A stretch of 64,000 nucleotides of DNA from Paenibacillus sp. PL91 (GTDB taxonomy: Bacteria > Bacillota > Bacilli > Paenibacillales > Paenibacillaceae), in the NCBI RefSeq assembly GCF_012935325.2, contig NZ_JABBYG020000021.1, positions 31,552 to 95,551 of the forward strand. The letters are read 5' to 3'. Below the pieces are notes generated by a model. That model worked only from the letters and a program-made list of their open reading frames with translations, did not search any database and was not told where the DNA came from. A program made the position numbers and the translations under genes. This document shows, one piece after another, positions 37,771 to 47,639 of the stretch. Each line of letters begins with the position of its first letter. Within the stretch, counting starts at the first letter, position 1.

Positions 37771-38352
37771 ATGGGACGAATCCGCGAATTTAACGAAGAA
37801 AAAGTATTAGATGCAGCTATGCAACTATTTTGGGAGAAGGGATATGAAGCTACCTCATTAAGCGATTTAACTTCCAGAATGGGAATTCAACGACCCAGTA
37901 TATACTCAGCTTTTGGAGGCAAAGAAGAATTGTTTGAAGCCGCGCTGCGCAAATACACGATGTCCCGTGCTTCTCTTACCCGAACCAAACTTCAAAGCAA
38001 TCCATCTGTAAAAGAAGCATTTCGCACTTTTTTTGAAGGTGTGGTAGATGAAGAATATACACGAAGTCCTAAAAAAGGATGTTTTTGCATCAATACAATG
38101 GTCGAACTTGCGCCTCATGATGAAAAATTTGAAATTCTTACAAGGGAGCATCAGATGTACCTATCGGTCATATTTGAAGAAACCATTCAGCGAGGTATAC
38201 AATCAGGTGAGCTAGAGGCCGATACAAACGCGAAGGCATTATCACAGGCGCTAATCGTATCGTTAATTGGACTAACCGTAATAATGAAATCTCGTCCCAA
38301 GCGATCATTTGTTGATAATACGATAAAAGTGACACTTACATTGCTTAAGTGA
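37771..38352 (+). CDS. TetR-family regulator, divergent from the MFS gene
   Basis: 193 aa; GAGAGG eight bases before the ATG at 37771. Helix-turn-helix SLSDLTSRMGIQRPSIYSAF. C-terminal half has the Cys-containing segment KKGCFCINTMVELAP seen in TetR proteins of the YfiR/AcrR type. Probably represses the MFS gene. Confidence 0.9.
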   Translation: MGRIREFNEEKVLDAAMQLFWEKGYEATSLSDLTSRMGIQRPSIYSAFGGKEELFEAALRKYTMSRASLTRTKLQSNPSVKEAFRTFFEGVVDEEYTRSPKKGCFCINTMVELAPHDEKFEILTREHQMYLSVIFEETIQRGIQSGELEADTNAKALSQALIVSLIGLTVIMKSRPKRSFVDNTIKVTLTLLK

Positions 38353-38429
38353 TTCGAAATGTGCCCAGGAAATTATGTACAAGGTGAATAAAGCATTAGA
38401 ATTATAATATCGTCAGACTTCGTAGAATA

Positions 38430-38774
38430 AGTATTAGACTGACCACAATAAAAGAAACAGCGGCAGCCATAGGCGAGAAAATAAAGTCTGATATGCTCCC
38501 CTTGCGGTAGACAGGTGAAATAATAAAACCTGCAAATTGTAAGGGGGGCTTTTTTATGACTAGAGGAAAATATAATGCTTTGGAGAAACTCACAGTTCTC
38601 TAAGAAGTATCAATGGGGGAAATTGGCTTTCTGGCCGCAGCGAAGAATTATGGGATTAATAAAACGACTCTGATAAGCCTATTCGGCTTGTCTGTCTATT
38701 ATTATGACGCAGTTCATATGTGTGGAGAACGAACTTTCTTTATGAACTTAGCCATGAATGAAATCGATTACTAA
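38430..38774 (+). pseudogene. IS3-family orfA relic with its left end
   Basis: MTRGKYNALEKLTVL is followed by an in-frame stop, then EVSMGEIGFLAAAKNYGIN, a transposase helix-turn-helix that degenerates (SLFGLSVYYYD). Upstream, TTAGACTGACCAC and AAAATAAAGTCTGA look like the terminal repeats of the element; the same motif recurs as arrays at 60265 and 61445. Confidence 0.65.
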
Positions 38775-38852
38775 CTATCATAATAATTCCAAGGCGCCGA
38801 ACAGCTTCTGCGTTGATATTATCGGATAAGTGATGGGAGGTAAAGGTCGAAC

Positions 38853-39071
38853 ATGAGAATATTTATGATTTCTCTTATGTTATTTATCCTTAGTGTTTGC
38901 TTTGTTATAGCCATGGATCTGATATTCCTCCAAATACCATTGCAGGTAGCGCTTGATAATCTCATTGTTCCTTTCAGATCCATGATGAATGAGGAAGTCT
39001 TAATCATGTTCCTTCTCTTCCTCTATCTTATAACCAAGCCGGTTGTTATTTATTTTAAAAATAAAAAGTAG
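38853..39071 (+). CDS. small membrane protein, 72 aa
   Basis: AAAGG six bases before the ATG. Two membrane helices (about 4-28 and 48-66) and a Lys-rich end. Convergent with the broken ger operon. No family recognised. Confidence 0.5.
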   Translation: MRIFMISLMLFILSVCFVIAMDLIFLQIPLQVALDNLIVPFRSMMNEEVLIMFLLFLYLITKPVVIYFKNKK

Positions 39072-39088
39072 CCGTCAAGCTGCCCGCT

Positions 39089-40185
39089 TTATGTCTTAGA
39101 TCCGAGCCGTTTGCGTACCACTGCCGTTACCAATAAAAAGGTTGGCAAAAGGACTCCAAAGAACAGAAAAACGGTAACCAATAATATGTCACCTTCTTCG
39201 ATTTGCTCTACAAAACTGCTGGAGATCATCATAGACATGATTATAATGATCACCCCAACGGGAAGAACGAGCTTCCGATAGTCTTTGGTTCGAGTTAAAT
39301 CTGCGGCTGCTATTACACCGGCATAAAAAAAGATTGCGACTTTAAAAAAATCGCCGATGATGAGCGTTAGAACGACAAATACGTCGAGCCGTTGAATCAT
39401 TTCGCCGATATTGATCAAACGAATTGTGGACAACAGCGGAAAGGTGGACCGATCGGCGATTTCAATCCCAAGAGCGGCCATATTCAACGCAGTGGAAAAG
39501 CTGAGTACAATTCCGCTGATCAACACAGCGGCGAACCCTGCAGAAATCCCCTTTTGCCGATGATTCAAATAAGGCAGAAGCATTGTGAAACAAATGACTT
39601 CTTCGTGAGGGAACTCGATCGTTTGTTTAAAGGTTGTTTGTATGACGGGGCCCAAGCCATTCCCCAAAACCGGAAGCAACCGGTTAATATCGATAACTCC
39701 GGAAGCAAACAAGAGGAGGAGGCTGATCGGCCCCAATATCGCCAAAATGAACAAGAAAATTTGGGCCGTTCTGGCCAGCACTTCAATCCCTTTATTCAGG
39801 ACGTACACGATGGATAAGACCATAACGACAGAAACCACAATCAGAGGTGTTTGATCCATCACCGAGCTGATAATCAGAGCGCTCCCCTCGCGCAAATCTC
39901 TAGCCGCACCATGGATGAAGAAAAGAGTGTATAACAAACCCAAGGGCCACCCAATCCATTTTCCCAATATCGCTCTTATGTATCCGGTGAGCGGAAGCTC
40001 CGGGTATAAACGGTAAAGCGAAACATAAACCCAAAAAATGGCTAACCCGCCTGCAGTCCCCAGCAGAATAGCCAGCCATGCACTTTTCCCGCCGACATGG
40101 CCAGAACTCGCAAAATGGCGGTTCCCATATCAAACAGCACGATTAATGTGAATAATTGTCCTGGGCTGATTCTCGCTTTTTCCAT
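39089..40185 (-). pseudogene. GerAB/GerKB-type germination permease, one frameshift
   Basis: N-terminus MEKARISPGQLFTLIVLFDMG (start ATG 40185 with GGTGG) and a long second frame (ILGKWIGWPLGLLY onward) meet near 40085 with a one-base shift. Together they give about 365 aa with ten membrane helices, the normal GerB length. It would form the membrane channel/receptor subunit that binds germinant amino acids in the spore inner membrane. Confidence 0.85.
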
Positions 40186-40211
40186 TTTATCCACCACCAT
40201 TTCCATGCACA

Positions 40212-41411
40212 CTATTTCTTTATTTCGAATAAATACGGCTTCGATATCATGTTGGTGCGTCGGATTGTCGATTCGACGTTTACCTCCACCTTGCATGTCG
40301 CAAAAATCCCTTCCCATTCCTTCTCCATCTTCTTCCAGGCCCTCGGATTCGACCGTTCCACAGCTGCTCCAAATCCGATAACATCGGTCTTCAGCTTTTG
40401 TGCTGCTTTGACGGCAGCCATCACATCATGCACGGTCTCTTCGTCCAACTGTTTTTCTAGCTTTCGAATTTCCTCCGATTTGCTAAGATCAATCGGGCAC
40501 AACGCTTCTCCAACCGTTGCGATCTCTTGAATATTAATGCGAATGATTGGTTGTTCGCCCTGAACCTTAGCCTTAATTTTGGTGTTGGAGCGGAGAATTT
40601 CAACCGCAATAGCATCCTTTTTCGTTTCGCAATCGAGATTGACAATCGTGCCTTTCATTTTATTATTTATCCATGAAATCCCCCGTGCCCGATCATCTTT
40701 CACCCAGCCTACCAATTTTCCTTTTTTAAAGAGAGCCATTCCGCTAGTATATAAATCGGTATGGAGTTCAGTCTGCTCCACATTTGAGATTTCATCGCCG
40801 GTTTCGATTTTTCCAATGTGCTTTATTCCGCTGATAACAGGACCTCCACCTTTGGTCAGCAGCCCGTGAATAACATCATCCATCTCGACTTCATAACTTT
40901 CTGCCAATACTCTTCCCGATATTTTCAATTTTCCGAGAATGGCATTGGCAGGAATGGCCTCAACTGCCGTGACGGTCTTCAGTATCGTCACCGCATCGGT
41001 ATTTCTTGCGATAATAACTCTCGTTGTCATACGTGGTTCAGGATCCCGTTCCATAAAATCGAATACCTCTTCGATCCCTTCTCTAGCTAGTTCCTCCCCG
41101 ATAACAAATATTCACATATGCTGTGCGTTTATTCGTCGAGGTACTTTTTGCGATGCTTTCCGGATTGCTTCAAACAAGGTCTTGCCCTTACCGGAGAAAA
41201 CATTAACCGGTATCTGGCCGGATGATTTAATGCCGGAAATATCCCGGGCATTCACAACCTGGAACGAGAAGCGGTACTCGCCCGGTCCCGCTTTATCCGC
41301 TCCCATGGCGAGGGCAATGGCGAGCTCGTTCATCTCGCGGTAATTCCAGCAGCCGGCCAGAGGAAGCATACATAGAATCATAAGAGCAAGGAAACCCATC
41401 TTAAGTGTCAT
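40212..41411 (-). pseudogene. GerAC/GerKC-type germination lipoprotein, one frameshift
   Basis: Signal peptide and lipobox LPLAGC followed by WNYREMNELA, the family's start. The frame breaks near 41106. The rest (VFDFMERDPEPRM, then YLFEIKK at the end) continues in another frame. Combined length about 395 aa is normal. This subunit sits on the outer face of the spore inner membrane. Confidence 0.85.
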
Positions 41412-41418
41412 GTTGTAC

Positions 41419-42430
41419 CTAGCCTTCCGATGTTTGATCGTTTTTACTGGATGATGGGGTTACGTCCTTCTTTGCGGTCTCCGACATCCGGCCCTTCAAA
41501 CCCGGGCGTGTTGCAGGTGTTTTGAACGGTGACCGCCATATGGCATCCTTCTGATGCTTGAGACCAAATGGAGCGAACGGCGAAAGATAAGGAATCCCGA
41601 AAGACCGTAAACTGGTCAGGTGTGCGACAAGCAGAATTGAGCATATAAAAATCCCGTAAAATCCCAATGTAGTAGCTGCAATCATCATAGGAAACCGAAT
41701 TAACCTAGCTGAAGTGGAGAGAGTAAAGCCAGGCATGGTAAAGCTGGCAATCCCCGTAAAAGAAACGACGATTACCATCATCGCCGTCACGATGCCTGCT
41801 TCGACTGCGGCTTGCCCGAGCACGATAGCTCCTACAGTTGAGACCGCTTGACCGATCGCCCGTGGCATTCGGGTGCCGGCCTCCCGCATAATTTCAAATG
41901 CAGCCTCCATCAGAAAAGCTTCAAAAAAAACGGGGAAAGGGACCCCTTCGCGCTGAGCTAATAAATTGATAGCCAAAGGCGTCGGAATCATTTCGTGATG
42001 GTGGGTAGCCACTGCGATGTACATGGACGGCAGCAGCATAACCACAAAAAAACCGAAGTAGCGGATCAGCCGCATGAATACGGTAAATTCAACCCGCTGG
42101 TAGTAATCCTCCGCAGCTTTAAAAAATTGTGAAAAAGTGGTTGGCAAAATCAGAGCGTTAGGCGTGCCGTCAACTAACACCGCGATTCGTCCTTCCAACA
42201 AATTGCCGGCCACTACATCCGGCCGTTCCGTATTGTACACAATTGGAAACGGTGTGTACGTCAGATCCTGAATCAAATCCTCGACGTAACCCGATTCCAA
42301 GATCGCGTCGATACGAATATCCTTCAAGCGCTTTCTCAATTCATCAACAAGGCGGTCTTCCACAATGTCCTTGAGGTACATAATGGAGACAGTGGTCTGC
42401 GAGATATTTTCTCCCGAAATTCCAATTTAT
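41419..42430 (-). pseudogene. GerAA/GerKA-type germination protein, N-terminus missing
   Basis: 320 aa from the first Met against about 500 in the family. The frame continues upstream a few codons (ISQTTVSIMYLKDIV) and then loses similarity. Retained are the membrane half (VVMLLPSMYIAVATHHHEM, PFPVFFEAFLMEAAFEIMREAGTRMP) and the basic tail. The soluble N-terminal domain is deleted. Order A-C-B on the minus strand, as in gerK operons. Confidence 0.85.
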
Positions 42431-42539
42431 GATTCCTGATCCTATGATAACTTTGCTTTTTAGGACGTATTACAAACGTGCAAAGTCTATAGATTACTAT
42501 ATAGAAAGGTGCTCATCTGTAGATTGAAAATAAAGCTTA

Positions 42540-42860
42540 AAATAAATAACAAAAACCCAACCTCACGAGGTCGGGTTTTTCATGGTATTGGTGGAGGCGA
42601 GGGGGGTCGCCCCCCTTTAAATACAGAATATTTTCTCACTACATTCTCACTACTAAGACATTAGTTTTAACTTCAGATGCTTCAAGAGCAGCGACTAGCA
42701 ATTTTTCTTATTGACCCTTTCATTAACGAAGTTCACCTGAAGTTCATTAACCCCGTTAATTTTAACACATATTGGAACTAACTGCCCTAGTGTGGAAAAG
42801 GCAGCCGATCTTTGTGATCGGCTGCCTCGTTGTCTTTATTGAACTATCGTTACCCGTTAG
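42540..42860. repeat. noncoding block, copy 1 (tmRNA-end-like sequence plus element)
   Basis: About 310 bp matching 50788-51140. Contains a terminator (42551-42580), a tmRNA-3'-end-like segment, two CTCACTACATT repeats, and then a CCCGTTAG element. Confidence 0.9.
42589..42617 (-). ncRNA. tmRNA (ssrA) 3'-end-like fragment
   Basis: On the minus strand the segment ends CGCCTCCACCA after a T-arm-like GGGGGGCGACCCCCC, followed by a rho-independent terminator. That is the usual end of a tmRNA gene and a classic phage/island attachment site. The rest of tmRNA is absent, so it is a fragment. Confidence 0.5.
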
Positions 42861-42870
42861 TTGAACAAAC
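42771..42870. repeat. CCCGTTAG element 15, class-a
   Basis: Left box GGAACTAACTGCCCTAG, hairpin GCAGCCGATCTTTGTGATCG, right box TTGAACTATCGTTACCCGTT. Its end GTTAGTTGAACAA pairs 11 of 13 with the head of element 16 across the gene between. Confidence 0.9.
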
Positions 42871-43368
42871 CTATTCAACTACATATTTATGCTTTATCGG
42901 GAAATGCAACAAAAAATCAGCATTTCCTCGTTCTAACGGTGAATGAGCCTTGGAATACAACTCGAACCCATAAGTTCCTGCTTGTTCATACTCTGAATTA
43001 TTTATCCATTCAAATAACTCTCCATAAGCATCACCAGCTCTGTCGATGTCCCCTTTATATTCCAAAACAGCGTAGGTCGCTTTAGGAAGTTCGTATAAAA
43101 TCATACCTACTGGGGGCTCTGCGTCAGGACTAACTTTTACACCTGCTATCCATATAAACAGATCAATATCCGGATTATAATTTGGCGGGTCGATGAAAAG
43201 GCCATAGGTAATTGGGAGATCGACAGCACCGCTCACTTCTTCTAGTTTTTCATTAAACGATTGCTGCAGCTTCGGGATTATCTGCTGCTCCCTAGTGTCT
43301 TTCAATAGGGTTTCAACCTTCATTCCTATGATCCGAAAGTTTTCTCTTTCAACGATTCTTATAGCCAT
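42871..43368 (-). CDS. GyrI-like/AraC effector-binding domain protein
   Basis: 165 aa. MAIRIVERENFRIIGMKVET opens the SHOCT/GyrI-like small-molecule binding fold, with GVKVSPDAEPPVGM and the conserved YAVLEYKG segment. Stand-alone forms bind hydrophobic drugs or cyanelides and may hydrolyse some. AGGAGG precedes the start at a suitable distance (43377-43382). Single gene between elements 15 and 16. Confidence 0.8.
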   Translation of the reverse strand: MAIRIVERENFRIIGMKVETLLKDTREQQIIPKLQQSFNEKLEEVSGAVDLPITYGLFIDPPNYNPDIDLFIWIAGVKVSPDAEPPVGMILYELPKATYAVLEYKGDIDRAGDAYGELFEWINNSEYEQAGTYGFELYSKAHSPLERGNADFLLHFPIKHKYVVE

Positions 43369-43444
43369 CCAACGACCTCCTAGAGAAGTTTATTCCCCTG
43401 TTCTTTTTACAAAAACAAACTATCCCCTCTTTTTGGAAGGATGT

Positions 43445-43538
43445 ATTGTTCAGCAAACCTGCCCGTTAGTTGAGCGAAGAGCTGTCATGTGGCAGCCCTC
43501 TCGATGTTGAACTATCGTGTCCCTTTAGCTTAATGACC
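43445..43538. repeat. CCCGTTAG element 16, class-b
   Basis: Head TTGTTCAGCAAACCTGCCCG, hairpin GAGCTGTCATGTGGCAGCCC, right box TTGAACTATCGTGTCCCTTT. Confidence 0.9.
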
Positions 43539-43670
43539 TACGTGGTCGCCCCACGAAAAAAGAAGCACTTAAAGACATGTATTCTACAATTTGCTTACTT
43601 GGAGTACCCTTTGACGGATTGAATGAACCCTGATTCGACCTTTACTAGTGCATTAAGCGTACCAGTAATT

Positions 43671-44195
43671 CTAACCCTGTATCCGAAATCTGGCATTTTT
43701 TATGATTTCTTCAGCAAGTTCATCCGGCTTCTTACCATTGGTGTCCAGTAGGAATGGCTCATTAGTCGGTGACGCCATCAACTTGTTCCGAAGGAAGAGC
43801 GAGCGGTGGATATATTGCGCATCTCCTCGCTGATGGAGTCGAGCGGTAAGTGTGTCCGGTTCCGCGTGCAGCTCAACATAGTGGAGCGTCGCCTCGAGAT
43901 CCGATAGTTGGTCAAAGAACCATTAAAGTTCATCTTCGACGACGAAATCGATAACCACGTCTAGCCCGTTCAGGAGAAAATTCCGCGTCACCGCAGCGAT
44001 ATTAAGCCATGCCAGTCGAAGTCGTTCCTCCCAGGGCGGTTCGGTCTCCCCTCGGTAGACATGGAGAAGGAGATCACCTTCAATCAAGACACATTGGTTC
44101 ATTGCACTAGCCAGAGTCTTGGAGACGGTTGATTTCCCTACACCAAGTGGACCAGAGATAAGATAGACGGTTACTGATCTTTTGGTGAAATTCAT
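43671..44195 (-). pseudogene. P-loop kinase/AAA gene with an in-frame stop
   Basis: ATG 44195 has GGGAGGGGATTAT upstream. Walker A GPLGVGKSTVSK (about residue 12), then LIEGDLLLH and VVIDFVVEDEL, then TAA. The same frame continues (WFFDQLSDLEATLHYVEL, LDTNGKKPDELAEEII) to a TAG at 43671, giving 174 aa in all, the size of small-molecule kinases (AAA_33/chloramphenicol-phosphotransferase-like). One substitution makes the stop, so it is a nonsense mutant or a read-through case. Confidence 0.8.
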
Positions 44196-44215
44196 ATAAT
44201 CCCCTCCCCCATATT

Positions 44216-44304
44216 TTACCCGTTCGTAACGAAGCTGCCTTTTCATGCCGGCAGCCTCGCACTAATCATTTGTTCAACTCTCGTAACCCGTTAGCTCAAT
44301 TGAC
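44216..44304. repeat. CCCGTTAG element 17
   Basis: Left box reduced (ACCCGTTCGTAACG), hairpin GAAGCTGCC...GGCAGCCTC, right box TTCAACTCTCGTAACCCGTT. The TGA of the next minus gene lies inside the right box. Confidence 0.8.
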
Positions 44305-44948
44305 TAGCTCATTGAAGTCTTGAATCAATCCTGTTGCTTTGCCTATGTTTTCAAGTCCCCAGCGGGCAAAGCTAGCAGCTTCGGCATTATTCCCGAGAAA
44401 GGCATGTGTACGAGCTACTAACAAAGCTATTCTTAAGTCCAAGGGCGCTCCGTACCTGTCTAATCTCTTTGAGCGGCTAGGTAATTCGTTCAATTGTATT
44501 GAGGTTATTGCATGAGGAAAATCATTGAATTGTGAGAAGTAACTTGTTCCCTGACTCAGAATATTTTTTTTCATTTCTTGTATTACAGTTAATGACTCAT
44601 CCTCTGTATGTCCATACTGAAACCCAATTTCACGTTCCTTTTCACGAAATATATTTCTCTCTGAAACCAATTTACTTCATTGATTAGTCGTTTTCTAAAT
44701 TCACAATCATAAACGGTTAATTTACTGATAGGAATAGATTCTCTAATCGTATTCGGTAGGAAATCCAAATGAACCCCAAGTTCTACAACGCATGATCCAC
44801 CATATTTATCAGCCTGAATCACGATAGCGTTAATTACATGGTTATTATTATCTTTAACAAAATGATGATCTGTGCCAATAAATCCATGTTCTTTTAATGC
44901 CGGTGCCAGATGCTTCTTGATTAGCTTTCTGAATTTACTTGTTTGCAT
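44296..44948 (-). pseudogene. DUF4304-family gene with one frameshift
   Basis: Start ATG 44948 with GAAGAGG. First frame: KFRKLIKKHLAPALKEHGFI and CVVELGVHLDFLP, the DUF4304 core. The second frame (from about 44660) carries DESLTVIQEMKKNILSQGTSYF and a C-terminal helical tail. Joined, about 215 aa. DUF4304 proteins are of unknown function, often in variable gene arrays. The stop TGA comes from the repeat box. Confidence 0.7.
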
Positions 44949-45039
44949 TTGTGATAACCTCTTCGCTATCATCATTTCGTAATATTAGGGACTGTAACTT
45001 ATTTCGGGGTGATCTTATACAATTCCTCTAAATGATGTT

Positions 45040-45142
45040 TCATTAACGAATACTGCCCGTTAGCTTAATCAAGAAAAGAAGCTGCTGCTGTAGCAAACTG
45101 CTCCTTGTTCGTTCAACTATCGTTCCTCGTTAGTTCAGTATC
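45040..45142. repeat. CCCGTTAG element 18, class-c
   Basis: Head CATTAACGAATACTGCCCGT, hairpin AGAAGCTGCTGCTGTAGCAA...CTGCTCC, right box TTCAACTATCGTTCCTCGTT. Confidence 0.9.
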
Positions 45143-45163
45143 ATTATACAAAAAAATCCAAAG

Positions 45164-45505
45164 TCAATACTGCCCTTGTTCTTTAATTATCTCTATTTCT
45201 TTAGCGCTAGCCTGTGCAGGAAAAGACTCATCAACCCCGCCTTCGACCCAATAACGTACTTTTTGTCCAATTTTATATTTCGAAGAGGATGTTTTTAACC
45301 AAATAGCGTTACCTGTATAATCTTCAAAAAAATCGTTCCAACCTTTACCAAAATTACTTTTTTTAACATTATCCAAAATCAATACTCTGTCTTCACTAAC
45401 TTCAAATACATATCCTTGACCAGAGGGTTCGGAAGCTAGTTTCTCTTCACATCCCAATAAAGCAATTGTCATTACTACTATCATCAATATCTTTAAATAC
45501 CTCAT
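45164..45505 (-). CDS. DUF3221-type lipoprotein
   Basis: 113 aa from the ATG with GGAGG ten bases upstream. Lipobox ALLGC; the mature part GYVFEVSEDRVLILDN and the following small beta-barrel pattern fit DUF3221 (OB-like, found in bacilli). Single gene between elements 18 and 19, its stop 22 bp from the right box of element 18. Confidence 0.8.
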   Translation of the reverse strand: MRYLKILMIVVMTIALLGCEEKLASEPSGQGYVFEVSEDRVLILDNVKKSNFGKGWNDFFEDYTGNAIWLKTSSSKYKIGQKVRYWVEGGVDESFPAQASAKEIEIIKEQGQY

Positions 45506-45557
45506 TTTCAATTCGCCTCCATGAACTAAACGAATTTAGTTCCGTTATTGTTACAAA

Positions 45558-45672
45558 CGGTTAAACTAACTTGCCCGTTACCGTAACGAAGGGCTACCAC
45601 TCGGTAGCCTCTTGGTGTTCAACTATCGTCCTGCCATTGCACCATGATTCAGCTATCGTTACCCGTATGCAT
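45558..45672. repeat. CCCGTTAG element 19, class-b, with doubled right box
   Basis: Head GGTTAAACTAACTTGCCCGT, hairpin GGGCTACCACTCGGTAGCC, right box TTCAACTATCGTCCTG cut short, then a second right box ATTCAGCTATCGTTACCCGT. Confidence 0.85.
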
Positions 45673-45940
45673 ACACGATCGCGATCGATGCAACGTGGGT
45701 AAGTAAGCAGCTTCTGCTTCAGCCGGCTGACCGAAGTGCCTTTGCCGTTATCGTTCTAGATCCGGTCCAGCCCCTCTTGATTATCAGGATCGCTCGCGAT
45801 CCACTGATCTTTTCAGGTTATCGCCACCCAAATACTTACTTTTACGTCTATATTATATGGTTTTTAACAATCACCCTGATTGTTGTCGATTATTGGTCCA
45901 GGCGAATATTCACGAAGCAAAGCAAAACAAGCCGTCTATG
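45668..45940 (+). other. open frame without start, membrane-like end
   Basis: About 90 codons open to TGA 45940, with no start codon or ribosome binding site. The last 45 residues contain a hydrophobic helix and a basic end (SRRIFTKQSKTSRL), as in the tail of a small membrane protein. It may be the end of a gene lost at the repeat. A hairpin with AACAAGC/GCTTGTT arms (45926-45955) follows. Confidence 0.3.
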
Positions 45941-46004
45941 AAAACAGCTTGTTATTGAATACTATTCGATTTTTAGTGCTCTGCACTACTTTACAGTAGC
46001 AACA

Positions 46005-46805
46005 TTATTTGAGAACGGAAATCTCAATTCCTTCCGAAATATCCTTGCCGAACCATTTCTTGGAGATCTGTGCATAAGTCCCGTCTTCATGCATTGCCCG
46101 GAGCGCTTCGTTATAGGCCTGCACAGTTGCCTCCTGCCCTTTGGTGAACAGGAACGCCGCCGTTTCAATCTCTTCGGATTGATCGACTACTTTGATTTTA
46201 AGATCGTGCCTATTCTTGCGCAGATCCAGAAAATACAAATTATTATAGATCAGCGCATCTACCCGCTTGGAAGTTAAGAGCTCCATGGAATCGCCGTTCT
46301 CCGGCACCAGCGTGGCCCCGTATTTGAGCGCCAATGCTCCTTGGACGGACTCCGCAATTCCGTTCGTTTTTTTGCCAGCCAGGTCCTCGAAGCTGCGGAT
46401 GTCCTCGTTCTCTTCCAGGACGATGAGAGTCAGATTGGAGAATTGATACGGATCGCTGAAGTCATATTTTTGCTTGCGCTCCTCCGTAATAGATAGCTGC
46501 GGAATCGTGTCGAAGCGCCCACCATCGATACCCGAAAACATGCCGGCGAATTCGACCTCGGCGTATTTTGCCTTAATGCCCAGCCGCTTGGCGATCTCAT
46601 CGGATATGTCGATATCGAAGCCGGTTAGCCCGCTGCTGTCGTGGAAGGAATATGGCGGATACGTTCCCGTCGTCGCGACGATGATCTCGCCTTTGCTCTT
46701 CAGCTTTACGAGCGAATCCGTCCCTTCGTTGGCCGCACCGCCATTCCCGCATGCGGTCAAGCTCAAAGCAATTAAACTTATGATACCTAATCCAAGCCTT
46801 CTCAT
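46005..46805 (-). CDS. amino-acid ABC transporter substrate-binding lipoprotein
   Basis: 266 aa. Lipobox LTACG; family 3 solute-binding fold: VATTGTYPPYSF, GFDIDISDEIAKRLG and PQLSITEERKQKYDFSDPY. Polar amino acid or cystine type. Anchored outside the membrane; delivers substrate to the permease encoded upstream. Third gene of a permease-ATPase-binding protein operon under the divergent HxlR gene. Confidence 0.92.
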   Translation of the reverse strand: MRRLGLGIISLIALSLTACGNGGAANEGTDSLVKLKSKGEIIVATTGTYPPYSFHDSSGLTGFDIDISDEIAKRLGIKAKYAEVEFAGMFSGIDGGRFDTIPQLSITEERKQKYDFSDPYQFSNLTLIVLEENEDIRSFEDLAGKKTNGIAESVQGALALKYGATLVPENGDSMELLTSKRVDALIYNNLYFLDLRKNRHDLKIKVVDQSEEIETAAFLFTKGQEATVQAYNEALRAMHEDGTYAQISKKWFGKDISEGIEISVLK

Positions 46806-46826
46806 ATTAAACTGAAACCTCCATTA

Positions 46827-47639
46827 TTATAATGATGATTCTGTATGATCCATTCGAGCGTGAGGAGACAGCCGTCTGACGAAAGCTTGAATCCGCTCGT
46901 GACGCGGCTGCACAATCACCTCGCCCGGCGTCCCGCTCTCCACGATCCGGCCTTCGTCCATGAAGATCACCTGATCGGCCACGCGGCTCGCGAAATCCAG
47001 TTCATGCGTGACGATGACGAGCGTCATCCCGTCCCGGGTCAATGCCTTCATCACCTCCAGCACTTCCAGAACAAGCTCAGGGTCAAGCGCCGAGGTCGGT
47101 TCATCGAACAACAGTATCGTCGGCTCCATCGACATCGCTCTGGCAATGCCGACCCGCTGCTGCTGGCCGCCGGACAGCTGATGCGGATAACGTTCCGCAA
47201 GTTCGCCTAGCCCAACCTTGTCCAAGAGAGCCGCTGCGTGCCACTTCGCATCAGGCTTATTCTGCCTTTTTACCACGACAGGTCCGAGCATCACATTCTC
47301 TAGTGCCGTCAGATGCGGGAACAAGTGATTGCCCTGGAAAACCATGCCGGTTTGCTGGCGGAAGCTTTGCACCGCGCGCGGGCCGGGCTTCTTATCGGCG
47401 CTTAAGGTCATAGACATCCCATTAAGCGTGATCGTGCCTTCGTTTGGAAGTTCCAGCAGATTGATACAATTCAATAGCGTCGATTTCCCGGAGCCAGATG
47501 GACCGATGATGATCGTAGTCGTTCCTTTGCGGATGTCGAGCCCGACATTCCGAAGCACCTCCACTGGACCGAAACGTTTATACAGCCCACTAATAGAAAG
47601 CACATTCGGCTCGCCTCTCCCCGTCGGATCATTTCGCAT
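46827..47639 (-). CDS. amino-acid ABC transporter ATP-binding protein
   Basis: 270 aa. Walker A GPSGSGKST, Q-loop FQGNHLFPHLTAL, signature LSGGQQQRVGIARA, Walker B ILLFDEPTSALD, and switch His in VTHELDFASR. Of the GlnQ/TcyC group that pairs with polar amino acid permeases. Overlaps the permease gene by 11 bp and ends 21 bp before the binding-protein start. Confidence 0.95.
   Translation of the reverse strand: MRNDPTGRGEPNVLSISGLYKRFGPVEVLRNVGLDIRKGTTTIIIGPSGSGKSTLLNCINLLELPNEGTITLNGMSMTLSADKKPGPRAVQSFRQQTGMVFQGNHLFPHLTALENVMLGPVVVKRQNKPDAKWHAAALLDKVGLGELAERYPHQLSGGQQQRVGIARAMSMEPTILLFDEPTSALDPELVLEVLEVMKALTRDGMTLVIVTHELDFASRVADQVIFMDEGRIVESGTPGEVIVQPRHERIQAFVRRLSPHARMDHTESSL

Noticed and set aside
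46845..47413. Plus-strand frames opposite the ABC ATPase
   Set aside because: Antisense shadows; the minus strand carries all ATPase motifs.
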